Assembly: GCA_019188255.1 (NCBI GenBank)
Contig: JAETXT010000013.1
Span: forward strand, 248,001-312,000
DNA: 64,000 nucleotides
DNA from: Verticillium longisporum
Taxonomy: Eukaryota; Ascomycota; Sordariomycetes; Glomerellales; Plectosphaerellaceae
Direction of reading: 5' to 3'
Both the position numbers and the translations under genes were made by a program. Below, in pieces: positions 46,195 to 57,728 of this stretch. Numbering within the stretch: position 1 is the first letter of the stretch; the number at the start of each line of letters is the position of its first letter. The notes beneath the pieces are model-generated. The model saw only the letters and a program-made list of their open reading frames with translations. It searched no databases and was not told the DNA's origin.

Positions 46195-46213
46195 GGGGGG
46201 GGGGGGGGGGGGG
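46195..46213. repeat. 19-G homopolymer run
   Basis: Nineteen consecutive G on the plus strand. A run this long is a likely sequencing or assembly weak point, and its true length may differ. Confidence 0.8.
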
Positions 46214-49200
46214 CCAAAGCCTGGGGCACTCTGAAGCCTTTATCAAGTATATTTTTACCCGCCAGAGCAAAAAGAATCATGAAGCCGTTTCCACAATTTT
46301 TTTTCCCTCTCTCTTTTCTGTTCGATCTATCCATCCTTTCCCTGGCCGGCCCAGTTCTAGGGGCGTTCATCCTGGAACAGGCCAGAAAGAGATGCTATGG
46401 AGCAAAGACGCTCCAGCAAAAAGCGCACCGCTGAGCCGTCCAGGCCGCCTGGCCCGCTCGCCTACCGCTGCGCGAGTCGCTTGACACGGCGACCCAGGAA
46501 CACCACCCCCCCATCAGCATCACACAGCAGCTGGGGTCCCGCAGGGATAGATTGAGTCCGGGAGAGGCGACCGTCGGGGGAAGAGGGGCCAGGGGGCCGA
46601 CCCTCATGCTGCTCCCTCAGCACTCTTGCGCCCACCACCACACCCCAGAGACTCGGGCGACAAACCCGCTGCTGCAAGCGCTTCCCGGCGGCCCGGAAAC
46701 CCGTGGCCGGATAAAGTGCGGCGACCCCAATCCTCACACAGACGGCTCTCTGAGTGGACGAGACGCCATGGATGGGGGCCAAGAGTTGGGGGGGAACATG
46801 GCAGAAAGGGGTTTAGATCTCCCTCTGGCTTGTGCTGCCGGCCGCCTGCTCCGGCCAATGAGTTTGATCTGGACAGCTGACCTTTTGCCTTGCCCTGCTT
46901 GCCTCTCAAGCCTCTGTCTTTCTTCGTCTTGTGGAGGGCCGAGTCCCAGTGGAGGCAGGTCACTCACCCAAGTCGAGAGACGCCTACAGGTACCTTTAAT
47001 CTAACCAGCCCGGTATGGGTGGCGGAAGTATCGCTTCTCCAGGCCTCAGGGCCGCCAGCTCCGTCTTGTCTGTTTCGGCTTTAGGTGAAGCCCCGCGCCC
47101 AGATGCCCTTCTCTGGGTGCGAGCTGTGGTTTCCCATCCTTCTTCTTGGTCTCGGTTTTGTCGCAACACAAGAAAGACGCCAAAGCCTGGGGCAGAAATG
47201 ATCAGCGTTGCATCTGAGTTTATCGCCATTCCCGTGCGAATCTCATGCTGATGCCGATGATCACGCTCTAAGCAATGTCCATGGCGAATTTCGATGTCGC
47301 TGAAGATGCTCGATGCCCATCCTTCACATCCGAGCCGCACCCAGGCGCCAGACACACGTCCGAGTCTCAAGCGAAACTTGAAGCAGCACCAACAGAGACA
47401 CCCTTTCGGTTCAGCATACTGACAGCATGCTGCTCAACCCTTGCCCATCGGCTCGCGGCCCTGGCGGCGAACTGCTGACTCTCGCCTCCTCTCTCACTCC
47501 CAATCTTGTCCTCTCTTGTCCTCGCTTCCCCGAAGTACTAACCCCCTCCCCCAACCCACATTGTACGTCCCAACATGGTAAAGGCGACAGCCGTCAGATG
47601 AGCAGATGCTCATTCGAGCCCCCGTCTCGCCATTCCCGATTTCCCCCATCCTCGACCCCCGAGGTCCCATTCCGTGGTCTAGCCTGTACCCTCCCTAGCC
47701 CGCTGTACATGTACCCTGGAATCGACGGACCGCACAGCAACTCACTCAGCGTGAACACGGACGTGACTTGGTGATGGCATCACCGTCTGGGGACAAGCCC
47801 TTCCCTCCGTCGACGCCGCTTTCGCTCAAGCTCCAAATCGAACGTCCCAAGCCTCAAGCCCCCTGAAGCCTCGCGTCATGCCAATTGTCCTCCTGACGCT
47901 CTTCTCGCTTTCTCCTTTGAGATGCCTCATCTTACTGCCCAGCTTCCGAGACGCGACCGTGACTCTCGAGCTCGGCTTCTCCTCCCCGGCATCTGTCCAT
48001 CTGCACCCTCCCCAAAGCAGTCAAGCTCTGAGCACGTCATGTCGTGTCCTCCCTCCCACAGCCTACCTCGGGCGTGGTGATGGCCGCCTCCCTACCTATT
48101 GCCCGCTGTCAAGCCCAGGCATCATACCACAAACCCCCACCCCTCCAACTGGCTGTCGGACCCCCCCTTCTGGTCGACCCGACATCAAGGGAAATCCTCC
48201 GAAAGTGGGCTCCAGCAGAGCGAACCTAGGCACATAGATTGCAACGTCGCTCCAGATGCAAGACGCAAGACGCCAGCTCTCGCTCCCCTCCTTTCCATCC
48301 CCCCCCCGGCTCTCTCACTGGCACCCCTGCCCTGTCGAATCACAGCCAGCGCTGCCGCATTCACCCATAGCACCACCCGCACGGATTTCCTCGTAGCCTC
48401 AAGCAAGAAAGACCACTCGGCCCTCGCAACGTCGCTCTTTCATCTCGTCGTCTGCGGGGGGACAGGCCCGGACTCTGGCGACCGAGCCGCCCAATTAGGC
48501 CATCACGGCGCCGCCCTTCATCACGAACCAGCGCCGTCTTCCTGGCTGGTGACGGGACTGAGAAAAAAAAAGGGTAAAACAGGGCGAGGCCAAGGGTCGT
48601 CGTCAACAAAGCCACTCGCAGCCGAGCACAGCTGATGAGGTTTCCCATCTCGATCTCGGACTGCTTTCCCCACACCCTGGGGCCAGCGGACTGGTCTGTC
48701 GAACTGCTGATCACGTCCTCGGCGGTCGATGGCTCGGTTCTGCCCACTCACATGCCGGTCCTGTGCCTTCACGGCAAATCCATCTGGCACGGCAGATCTG
48801 GGGGGGACCTGGGTGACCTGTGAAACCAAACATTTGACGTCGATTTTCTCGTATAGCAAACATGAATATTCTAGCAGACACTGCAGATCGCACCTGTGGT
48901 TGCAAGTCATGCCATGCCATCCACAAGGCCGTTTGCCTGCTCCATAACCAGCAGGCTTCCAAGATGGACGAAGCACGCCCCCGGGACCTCGCTTGACCTT
49001 CCTGACCTGTCGATCTGGCCCCCAGAGTCCGAAAAACAACAGTCAAGCCACTCGTGCCGGATACCGTCCAGCCATCCATGCCTCACCATCTGACCTTGTC
49101 CAGGACCTAACCGCACGATGACTACCTGCCGAGCATTACTTGCGAGTCGGGCATCTGCCCAAGTCTTACCCACTCAGGGCCTGTCAGCATGTCCCGCTAC

Positions 49201-50530
49201 ATAAAGCCCATGGCCCGGGACCTCTGCTGACAGATGTCATCCGTGCCACGGGTTGATTACATGTCAGAAGGGCTACCATATCGAGGAGCGGCGCCCTCCG
49301 CAAAAGGCACTGACATTGTGGTGTTCCTCGGTCCTGCCCCACAGGCTTTTGAGGGGTGATATCTCGAAATCTGCAGGGTTCTGGCGAGAGCTCCCCGCCA
49401 TCGCGGAACGACAAGAGAGTGTCCTCCATCCAACAACACACCTGGTAATACCGTGGTAGACCCTGAGACCATGGGCGAGATGAACAATCTCAGATGCCTC
49501 GAGATCCCATCTCGGATGGTCTCGCAGCGGCGTCGCAATGCTACAGCCACAACCCAGAAGCGTTCAAGCCGTGTCCGTCTTCGTACGGTCCGCATCTGCT
49601 TCCGAGATGGGACGCGAACATCTCCGCCTGTCACCCCCATTCTTCCTTCTCTGCTTCCCAAGGCCTGACACCTGAGAGGTCCGACTTGGCCAGCACTCTC
49701 TCCCCCTCCTTCCCATCCCTGAGCTTGTTGGCACACGTGCCATCGGTTCGTCGATACCAGATAAGCAACCGCCTCGCAAGAAAGGCATCACCGTCAAGCC
49801 CACATGACAGTGACGAGAATGTTAAAAGTCGGTGAACCAAATTGCGCACACATTTTCAGAGAGGGGGCGTCCCTCACGAGCCTCCCTCCCCCAGTCCGGA
49901 CCCCCCTCCGCACTGCCTAATCCATCGCCCCAAGCCTGCACTTCCGTGCCACGTCCCAAGACTGCTCTGTCGTTATCGCGCCACAGGCAAGGAAGGGCTG
50001 GTCGTCCCTGATAAAGACTGGCGAGACGCCCTCCTCCGCGCCCAGAACATCGTGAGTAGGCTTAGCTGATGTCACGAAAGAGGGCGCGTGCGGCCCAGTC
50101 TCGTCCTGCACGTGCAGCCTATAGTTTTGTGCCATGGGCTTGCGTTGCTCGCTTTCGGCGGCACGGGGTAGTCCAAGGAGGCTGCCTCACGTGCGTGACA
50201 AGCCAACCAAGCCCATGGTTATCGGCACCTAAGAACATCGGGGCGGCTTCTGGTTCCCCTGTTGGCAGGCAAGACCGAGATGGTTGTGACATTGTGCTCG
50301 ACGAGTCACAGCGCTCGTGGCCCGCTGTCTTCTTTAGAAGCGGGGAGAAGTGACTTTCTGTTGGGCTCCTCGTCACCAGCCACTCGTCTCACACCATGGA
50401 CACTCTACACCTTGAGGGACCAAGGTCACAGGACGTAGACAACGGCGCAGCGGGGCCGGTCCCCCGCCTTGAATCGGCCTGCGCCCAGACTCTTGGTGGC
50501 GGACCACCGGTCACGGAGTGCCCTCATGTC

Positions 50531-52622
50531 TCACGGCTTTGAGATGCCAACTCTTGGGGAGCGCTGCACCGTCCGTGTTCGTTTGTTTCGGTCGCCCTTT
50601 TCGTCTGAAAATGTAGTCGGATCCTGAGAGGCGTAGGTGTGATGATCTGTCGTAGAAAGCAGCCCGATTGCTGTCCATTCGCCACCGCCGAGATTCCGGA
50701 GCATGGCCTCGTACGCGTCGGCCCGCACAAGCGACGCACCTTCCACAAGCTGACTGATGATGGATGCGTGAGACGCCACTGTGTCCTGGCTGTCATCGGC
50801 GTCTTCGGCGAAGGCCGCAAAGTTACGTTTGTCGCGACAGCTGCCTTCAATGACTTCGCTCCCTTCTTCGGTCAACTGCCCGTCTGTCCAGATTGCGGAT
50901 TTGCAGACTTCTTCCGCGATTTCAGTGATGTGCTGGGGCGAATGAGATGGTTGTGGCGATGTGTTCATCATCGCCGGTTGAGCGTGTCTGATGGCTGGCT
51001 GACCCGAAACGGGAGAGTTCCCTCCAACCTCAAACTCCGCTCGATACATCCGCTGGTGATCCTTGGCCCATGCCTCCATGATAGCATCATGTGCAAATAA
51101 AGTGCCAGAACAACAATCACCAAAGAGCCCTTTGATGGTGACATTATTCATGTTCCAGGTCATTGGATCGACGGTGCAGGGCCAAACATCTTTGGGCTTG
51201 AATATCGTTACCAGATGACGCAGTTCTGGCAAAGACGAGTGCCGGGAGTAGGGAAACCGAATCATTTTGGGCAGTCCGTCTTCTGCACCATCCAACATGA
51301 GATCTGCTTCATCCGGGCGATGCGCGAGCTTCTCTCCGATCAAGGCCATCACCTCCACGACATCTGCTTCTTTCTTGTCCCCGAAGCAGCTCATGTCAAG
51401 GTCCAAGGGAACGTTGCGTCCGCTGAGTGGCTTTTTCAACAGTAAATCTCGAACTGCTGTCTTGGTTGATTCGGAAACAATCTGATTCTCGCCCAGGATT
51501 TGGAGCAGACGATTCAGATCCGCAGACGACACCAGGTCGAGCTCAACTTCGCGCTCGAGGTCGTCCGCTCCACCTCCGATGGCGTGTTCGAGACGGTCAA
51601 TGCCGCCAGTCGTATGGGCAATGATGGGCTGAATCCATACGACTGGCCCCTTTTCGATAGTTGAACAATAATTTCCCTTTTCGCAGCTGTGCAAACGTAC
51701 GTTCTCATCAGTCGTGAGACATCCAGGTCGGTAGGTGTTGCCACACATGTAGCCGGTCAGAGCTGGCGACTCGCGGCACAGATGAATAGACTGGCCAAAG
51801 CGATCGTTCTCTGGCTTCGCCTGCAGGGAGCTGAAGATTCTCATCTTGTAGTCGTCGACGTGCACGCGTGATTTCAGCGCCTTGGATAGCGCGATCCATA
51901 CATCCTCATAACCATACGTCCAGGCCTGAAGATGGAAGATGGTATCAGGTGGATACCGAGAGACTTTCCCTAGAAGCTCCGCTATGCCCTCAGCCTTGGT
52001 TTGGAAGGGGACGTCGTCGATGAAAGAAGTGTCCAGGTAGATCTTGTCAAGCGTCTTGATGCCGTGGGTGTACTCGATCAAGGCAGGATTTCGAGCGACC
52101 GAGTTTACGTGCCATGGCTCACTCCGAATGTCGCCGGTGTAAAGAATCGCCCTCCCGTCGCCCTCTATCAAAAACATGACGGCTCCAGGACAGTGGTTTG
52201 CGTCGATGAGCGTTACCTGAATGCAATGACTTGGAGCAAGTTCAATTTCTGTGGGTGTGTCCAGGGGAATGGGCTTCAACAGGCCTTTCAACCCCTTAAA
52301 GGTCTGTACTCGAGCCTCCAAGATACCCTTGGCAAAGTTGATGCGGCAGGGATAACGCTCCAGGCGGAGTAGAATCTCTCTCGTGGCAGCCGAGCAATAG
52401 ACGAAGGGAGAGCGCAGACTCTCGAGCCCCGCCAGGTGATCGCTGTGAACATGACTTAAAAAGCATGCGAGCGGCGGAGGCTGGTCGACAGAGCGACGGA
52501 AGAAATCAACTGGCGGTAGTCAGCGTTAATCCACGCAGTTGATAGAGGTGGCAAGAAATTGGTGATTTGGACGAACCTCGAATGTCTGGGAACTCTCTGA
52601 CGATTCCGTCAAAAGTCGACAT
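50531..52622 (-). CDS. Artemis/SNM1-type metallo-beta-lactamase nuclease (DNA repair)
   Basis: 674 aa in two exons, 52622..52577 and 52509..50531; the 67-nt intron (GTTCGT donor, GCTGAC branch, CAG acceptor) follows MSTFDGIVREFPDIR. The metal-binding motif HVHSDH has H35, H37, D39 and H40. Later signatures of the beta-CASP DNA-repair branch are VTLIDANHCPGAVMFLIEG and ILYTGDIRSEPW, then IYLDTSF. This order matches Artemis (DCLRE1C) and Pso2/Snm1 nucleases, which act on DNA hairpins, ends or crosslinks in the nucleus. The C-terminal half is long and low in recognisable motifs, apart from a CTVDPMTWNMN segment. The phospho-rich tail may be regulatory. Confidence 0.88.
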
Positions 52623-54765
52623 GCTCAGTAGGGAGCCTCACAGACCCAAGGTGCTCCCAAGCGCCATCCGTGGGATTCATAGACTACATAGACTTGGAAA
52701 GGGGAAGGACGCGCGTAGATGAAGAGGTGGTTGAAGTTGTGTAGTTGGACAGCGAGTCAATGTGGCCACTCTCGGACAAACCAGGGTGTCCCGAGCATCA
52801 AGCAGAAGCCTGGAAGTCGAGACAGATCACCTGTACTGTAATCTTAGCAGGTAGTAATGCAGAAGTTGCGCTCGTATGCATTGTGTTTGAGGGTTGTCCG
52901 AAGATGATGTGGACGTCGATTGAAGTTGATGGGATGAGGTTGTGACAAAAACACGATGCGTACTGTGCGTTTACAGTGTGCGCGCTGCTGCCTACAGGTG
53001 TCATACAGTGCTCTAGATGAAAGTGGGTGGCGAATATCGAGCACTCCACATAGGCTCATAATGATGAATTTTTGTCGCAAGAGACGCTGGTGTTTCCTGC
53101 GGCATTCAAATCTCTTGATGAAATTTCTAACCACGATAGAGGGTGGAACGATCCCATCATGTATTGCTGTTCTCTTCCCACGCTGTGGCTGATGAAAGAG
53201 GAAAACACAGTGCGCCGGCTAAATGCCGGTGGTGTTGGCTGTCAGCTTTCACAGCAGGCCAGAACGCACCTCGCAACACCACAATACAAATCGTGATCTC
53301 TCCATATCATACGTTTTCGAAAAGTCATCTGGATATCGGGAATTTTCTGTTCGAACTTTATCACGAGACTTTCAACATGTCTTCTCTGTCTTTCTGCTGC
53401 AACATGGCATAGAGACATCGATGCGAACCACCAGTATGGAACGTGGCGTACCATTGAACCAAACATGTCAGGTCAGCGGATCGCCCTGACTGCCAGAGAG
53501 TATCTGCCGACTCGTCATCTGAGCGCAGGATTCCTTTGGTCCTCCATACATATGATATATTGCCTCCGCCTCTGTCCATGCGACCACACGCCATCACTCC
53601 AGCTTACGCGGTTCGCGGCGCCTGCAAGTCAGCAAACCAGCACAATCCTGAAGAGGCGAACCGGGCGGGATACGATGACCGTTTGCTTAGCTCAGTTCCC
53701 ACTTCTGCTGATTCATAGTGAGCAAGAATCTCTTAGAGTTCATCTGACTTATATTAGCCTGCAGCTCACCCGACCGCTTGGACATTTCGTGCTACTCAGC
53801 CTGTTGTGGTTCACCAATCCCCCGCATTCTGTCAAGAGACAGATGCCGCCTGAAGCCCGGGTTCTTGTCCACTCTGCTCTCAAAAGGTCTCAGCTGACAT
53901 TCTAGACACACCACATTGGCCGACTAGAAACTGGGCATGCCCCAAGTTGGGAAACCCGGATCAAGCGACCGTCACCCAAGGGAATTCCCACACGGCGGCA
54001 CCAACCTAAGCTTCCGCTTCATGTGGGGTGTCGCAAGGACCGCATCGCACATTCCGTGCTCCCACATCCGGCAACTGCTGGGGCGGGTGGTGGATAGCTG
54101 ATGACACAGCTCGACTCAAAAAGTGATCTGCGTCGGCCAAGGCTGCGCAAGATTGCAGTGCAACTCCACGAGGTAGGCTCGACGTCGATTTCACTGCTCG
54201 CCGGGATCGTCAAGACCCTTGGGTCCCCCACAAACTTCGTCTCTCAGATGCTCAAAAGGAGCACTCTCTTTCAACGCGTACCTACATCACTGTAACACCG
54301 TTGTTCGTTCCAAATGCCGCCATGCCGCAATGCCTCCCCCCCTCTCAACCAGCCAACTGACCTTTCGCAATTAATCGACGCACTGTTGTCTACCGTGCCG
54401 CTCCTTGTCCCACCCAGGCAATATGGACCTGTCAGATTGGAACCGGAGCCGATCCCCGCTATGCCCCTTTCGGCACGGAAGAGAACATCATGGGCCCTGC
54501 CAATGCCTCCAAGGCCAGGAGGCGAACGTGGTTCGCGTGTATGCCATTGACTACCATGTCCCATGGTTTATTGCTCTTCCTTGGCCAGATCGACCAATCG
54601 ACCAAGGAAGCAGCCAGAGAGCCAAGATGGCCGCCGCGCAGAGTTCCCGAGGATGAAACTCGTCGTAGTCGCCTTAAAACCATCGAGACATCCTGTTCCA
54701 GGCCGTCGGTGCTCTCTTGCTCATCGGTTGCAACGCTTTTTCTCGCCGCCTTCTTCGACACCAAG
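52623..54765. other. gene-free stretch, nothing recognised
   Basis: 2.1 kb between the DNA-repair gene and cellobiose dehydrogenase. Its last several hundred bases are the probable CDH promoter. No gene is supported. Confidence 0.5.
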
Positions 54766-57728
54766 ATGAGGTTCTTCAGCCGTGTTGGTGCCGGTGCGGC
54801 CCTCCTGGCCGCCGTCCCCTGTAGGTCCCGAACACGGACTCCTGCCAGCCACGGCCGCAACTAACACGCTCACAGTCCTCGAGGGAGTCGCAGGCCAGAC
54901 CGACTGGACGAGTCCGGATACCGGCATCGTCTACCAGTCGTACACGGGCTCTACGGGCATGACGTACGGTATCGCTCTGCCTACCGACTCACTGACTGTG
55001 GACGCCACCGAGTACCTTGGCTACATTGTAAGTGTATCGACTTGGCATCGCCGGCTTGGTATTTCTAACGCGCGCAAAGAACTGCCCGACGCCCGCTGGC
55101 GAGGATCAGGGATGGTGCGGTCTCTCGCTCATGCCCAGCATGACCAACAGTCTGCTGTTCATGGCCCACCCGTACGAGGGCGAGGTCCTGACTTCGTTCC
55201 ACTTTGCCACTTCGCGCGAGTCGGTCGAGAACTACAAGGGACAAGCCACAATCGTGAGTTCGATGCCCGGATCCTAGACGCCAAGTGCATCACGTATTGA
55301 CCAGCCTCCCAGACGCAAATCACATCACGCGTCACCGCGACAGGCTTCAGCCTCGAATACCGCTGCCAGAACTGCTTCAACTGGGAGCAGGACGGCTTCG
55401 TCGGCGGTCATGCCACGACCCAGGGCTTCATCGTCACCTCGTGGGCCCTCTCCAACAAGGCGCCCGGCAACGCCGTCTGCCCTTCGGCCCTCGTCATTGA
55501 GCAGCACGCGAGCCAGGGCATCAACGGCGGCGCCATCACGCCCGGCTTCACCAACGCCAACTATGCCACCTGGGCCCAGCTCGCCAACAAGGTCGTCACT
55601 GGAAACTGTGGCGGCGGCACACCCACCTCCACCGGCGGCGCTGGCCCGACCACAACGTCGGTGCCCGAGACGCCCGTCACGGGTGTTCCCGTCCCCAACA
55701 CGGCCTACGACTACATCATCGTAGGCTCTGGCGCTGGTGGTATCCCTCTCGCTGACAAGCTCAGCGAGGCCGGCCACAAGGTGCTGCTGATTGAGAAGGG
55801 CCCTCCCTCTTCGGGTCGCTGGGGTGGCAAGCGTGGCCCGACCTGGCTCGCGGACACGAATCTGACCCGATTCGATGTACCGGGTCTCTGCAACGAGATC
55901 TGGCACGACTCGGCCGGCATTGCTTGCCGTGATACTGACCAGATGGCCGGCTGCGTCCTCGGCGGTGGCACTGCCATCAACGCCGCCTTGTGGTGGAAGG
56001 TCAGTACTTGCTGATGCTCAAAAAAACGCGAGAGAGTGTGTCACTAACGGATACACATAGCCCTATGCTGCTGACTGGGACTACAACTTCCCCGCCGGAT
56101 GGAAGGCCAGCGATGTTGCCGCCGCCCAGCAGCGCGTCTTCAACCGCATCCCCGGAACCACGAGGCCATCGCGGGACGGCGTCATCTCCCTCCGTGCCGG
56201 CATGGACGTGCTCCGCAATGGTCTCGCCGCTGCTGGCTGGAGAGATACGGACTTCAACGCCAACCCGAATGCGAAGAATCGCACCTTTGGATACACGCCC
56301 TACATGTACTCGAACGGCGAGCGCGGCGGTCCCATGGCCACGTACCTCGTTACCGCCAATGCACGCTCAAACTTCAAGCTCATCATGAACACCCAGGTAA
56401 GGCGCGTCATCCGCTCGGGCGGTCACGTTACGGGCGTCGAAGTCGAGCCGTACCTGGATGGCGGCTTCCAGGGCGTCATTCCCCTGACGCCCGTGACCGG
56501 TCGTGTCATCCTGTCCGCGGGCACATTTGGCAGCGCCAAGATTCTGCTGCGCAGTGGCATTGGCCCGACTGACCAGCTCGATGTTGTCTCCAACTCGACG
56601 CGTGATGGATCGACCATGATCTCTCGCAACCAGTGGATCAACCTGCCTGTCGGCTACAACCTCGAGGACCACACCAACGTGAGTATCGACTTTCGAAGCA
56701 CTGCGACGTTTTGGCACTGACAAGCAAACCAGACCAACGTTGTGCTCGAGCACCCCTCTGTCCAGTTCTACGACTTCTACACCGCCTATGACGGCACGGC
56801 CCCGTACCAGGCCGATATTCAGAAGTACCTGACCCAGCGCAGTGGCATTCTCGCCCAGTCCGCCCCCAACATCGGACCTCTGTGAGTGATGCCTGTCATT
56901 CTTCTCTCTACCATCCCACGCTGACACGAAGCAGCTTCTTTGAGGAGATTCGTGGCGCCGACAACGTCGTCCGTCAGCTCCAGTGGACCGCCCGCATGGA
57001 AGCCAGCGAGGGCGAGGTAGACGGCAGTAAGTCCAGCCATCGCATCTGCATTTACCGCCGACTAACCAACTAGGTGCCCTGACCATCTCCCAATACCTCG
57101 GCCGCGGCGCCAAGTCTCGCGGCCGCATGACCATCACCCCAGCCCTCAACACGGTCGTCTCGACGATCCCGTACCTCATCGACACGAACGACAAGGAGGC
57201 CGTGATCAAAGGTATCGAGAACCTGCAGCGCGCGCTCGCCAACGTGCCGAACCTCAAGTGGCTCCACCCGGCCCCGGGCACGACGGCGCGCCAGTACGTC
57301 ACTAACATGGTCGTGTCGCCAAGCAACCGGCGCGCGAACCACTGGATCGGCACCAACAAGCTCGGCAACCAGGACGGCCGTATCAACAACGGCGACTCAG
57401 TCGTCGACACGAACACGCGTGTCTACGGCACCGACAACCTCTTCGTCGTCGACGCCTCCATCTTCCCCGGCATGGTGACGGCCAACCCGTCCGCCTACTT
57501 TGTCGTTGCCGCCGAGCACGCCGCTGCCAAGATTCTCGCGCTCCCCGCCGGCAAGGCCCAGCCCATCTACCAGCAGTGCGGCGGCCTAGAGTGGAGGGGC
57601 AGCTTCCAGTGCGCTGCCGGCCTCAAGTGCGTGGACCTGAACCCGTACTACAGCCAGGTAAGTTTTTCCGACAATAGATGCTCGACACACTGTATATTAA
57701 CGTCAACTTGCAGTGCCTCAACAGCTGA
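54766..57728 (+). CDS. cdh: cellobiose dehydrogenase (AA8 cytochrome, AA3_1 flavin domain, CBM1)
   Basis: Secreted flavocytochrome that oxidises cellobiose to cellobionolactone and feeds electrons to lytic polysaccharide monooxygenases; 841 aa. Nine exons: 54766..54820, 54876..55027, 55080..55253, 55313..55999, 56061..56678, 56733..56881, 56935..57026, 57074..57657 and 57714..57728. The eight introns are 47-61 nt and all keep frame. Residues 1-25 are signal sequence. The AA8 heme ligands are probably M90 (SMTNSLL) and H192 (EQHASQG). A Thr/Pro/Gly linker (about 226-255) joins the flavin domain, with GSGAGG...LLIEKG for FAD and catalytic H732 (NHWIG) and N780 (TANPS). Residues 808-841 are a CBM1 (QQCGG...CAAGLKC...YYSQCLNS); the last intron splits it. 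All expected parts are present, so the gene looks intact. Confidence 0.95.

Larger units (their letters stand above)
45045..50530. other. 5.5-kb gene-poor, pyrimidine-rich stretch
   Basis: No gene could be assembled on either strand. The plus strand is rich in C and T, with long CCCTCC-like runs, a CT microsatellite near 45849-45901 and a 19-G run at 46195-46213. Reading frames up to about 230 codons exist but match nothing known and have no splice-supported extensions. It could hold a long promoter or leader of the DUF1479 gene, or an unannotated noncoding RNA. Confidence 0.45.

Noticed and set aside
45801..46484. 227-codon frame starting in the CT microsatellite
   Set aside because: Simple repeat translated as Ser/Leu runs, and it crosses a 19-G homopolymer; not a gene.
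48099..48635. 178-codon frame in the gene-poor stretch
   Set aside because: Low-complexity Pro/Ser/Thr translation, no splice-supported extension and no family resemblance.
56367..57416. 349-codon frame antisense to cellobiose dehydrogenase
   Set aside because: It overlaps verified CDH exons on the other strand and shows no domain.
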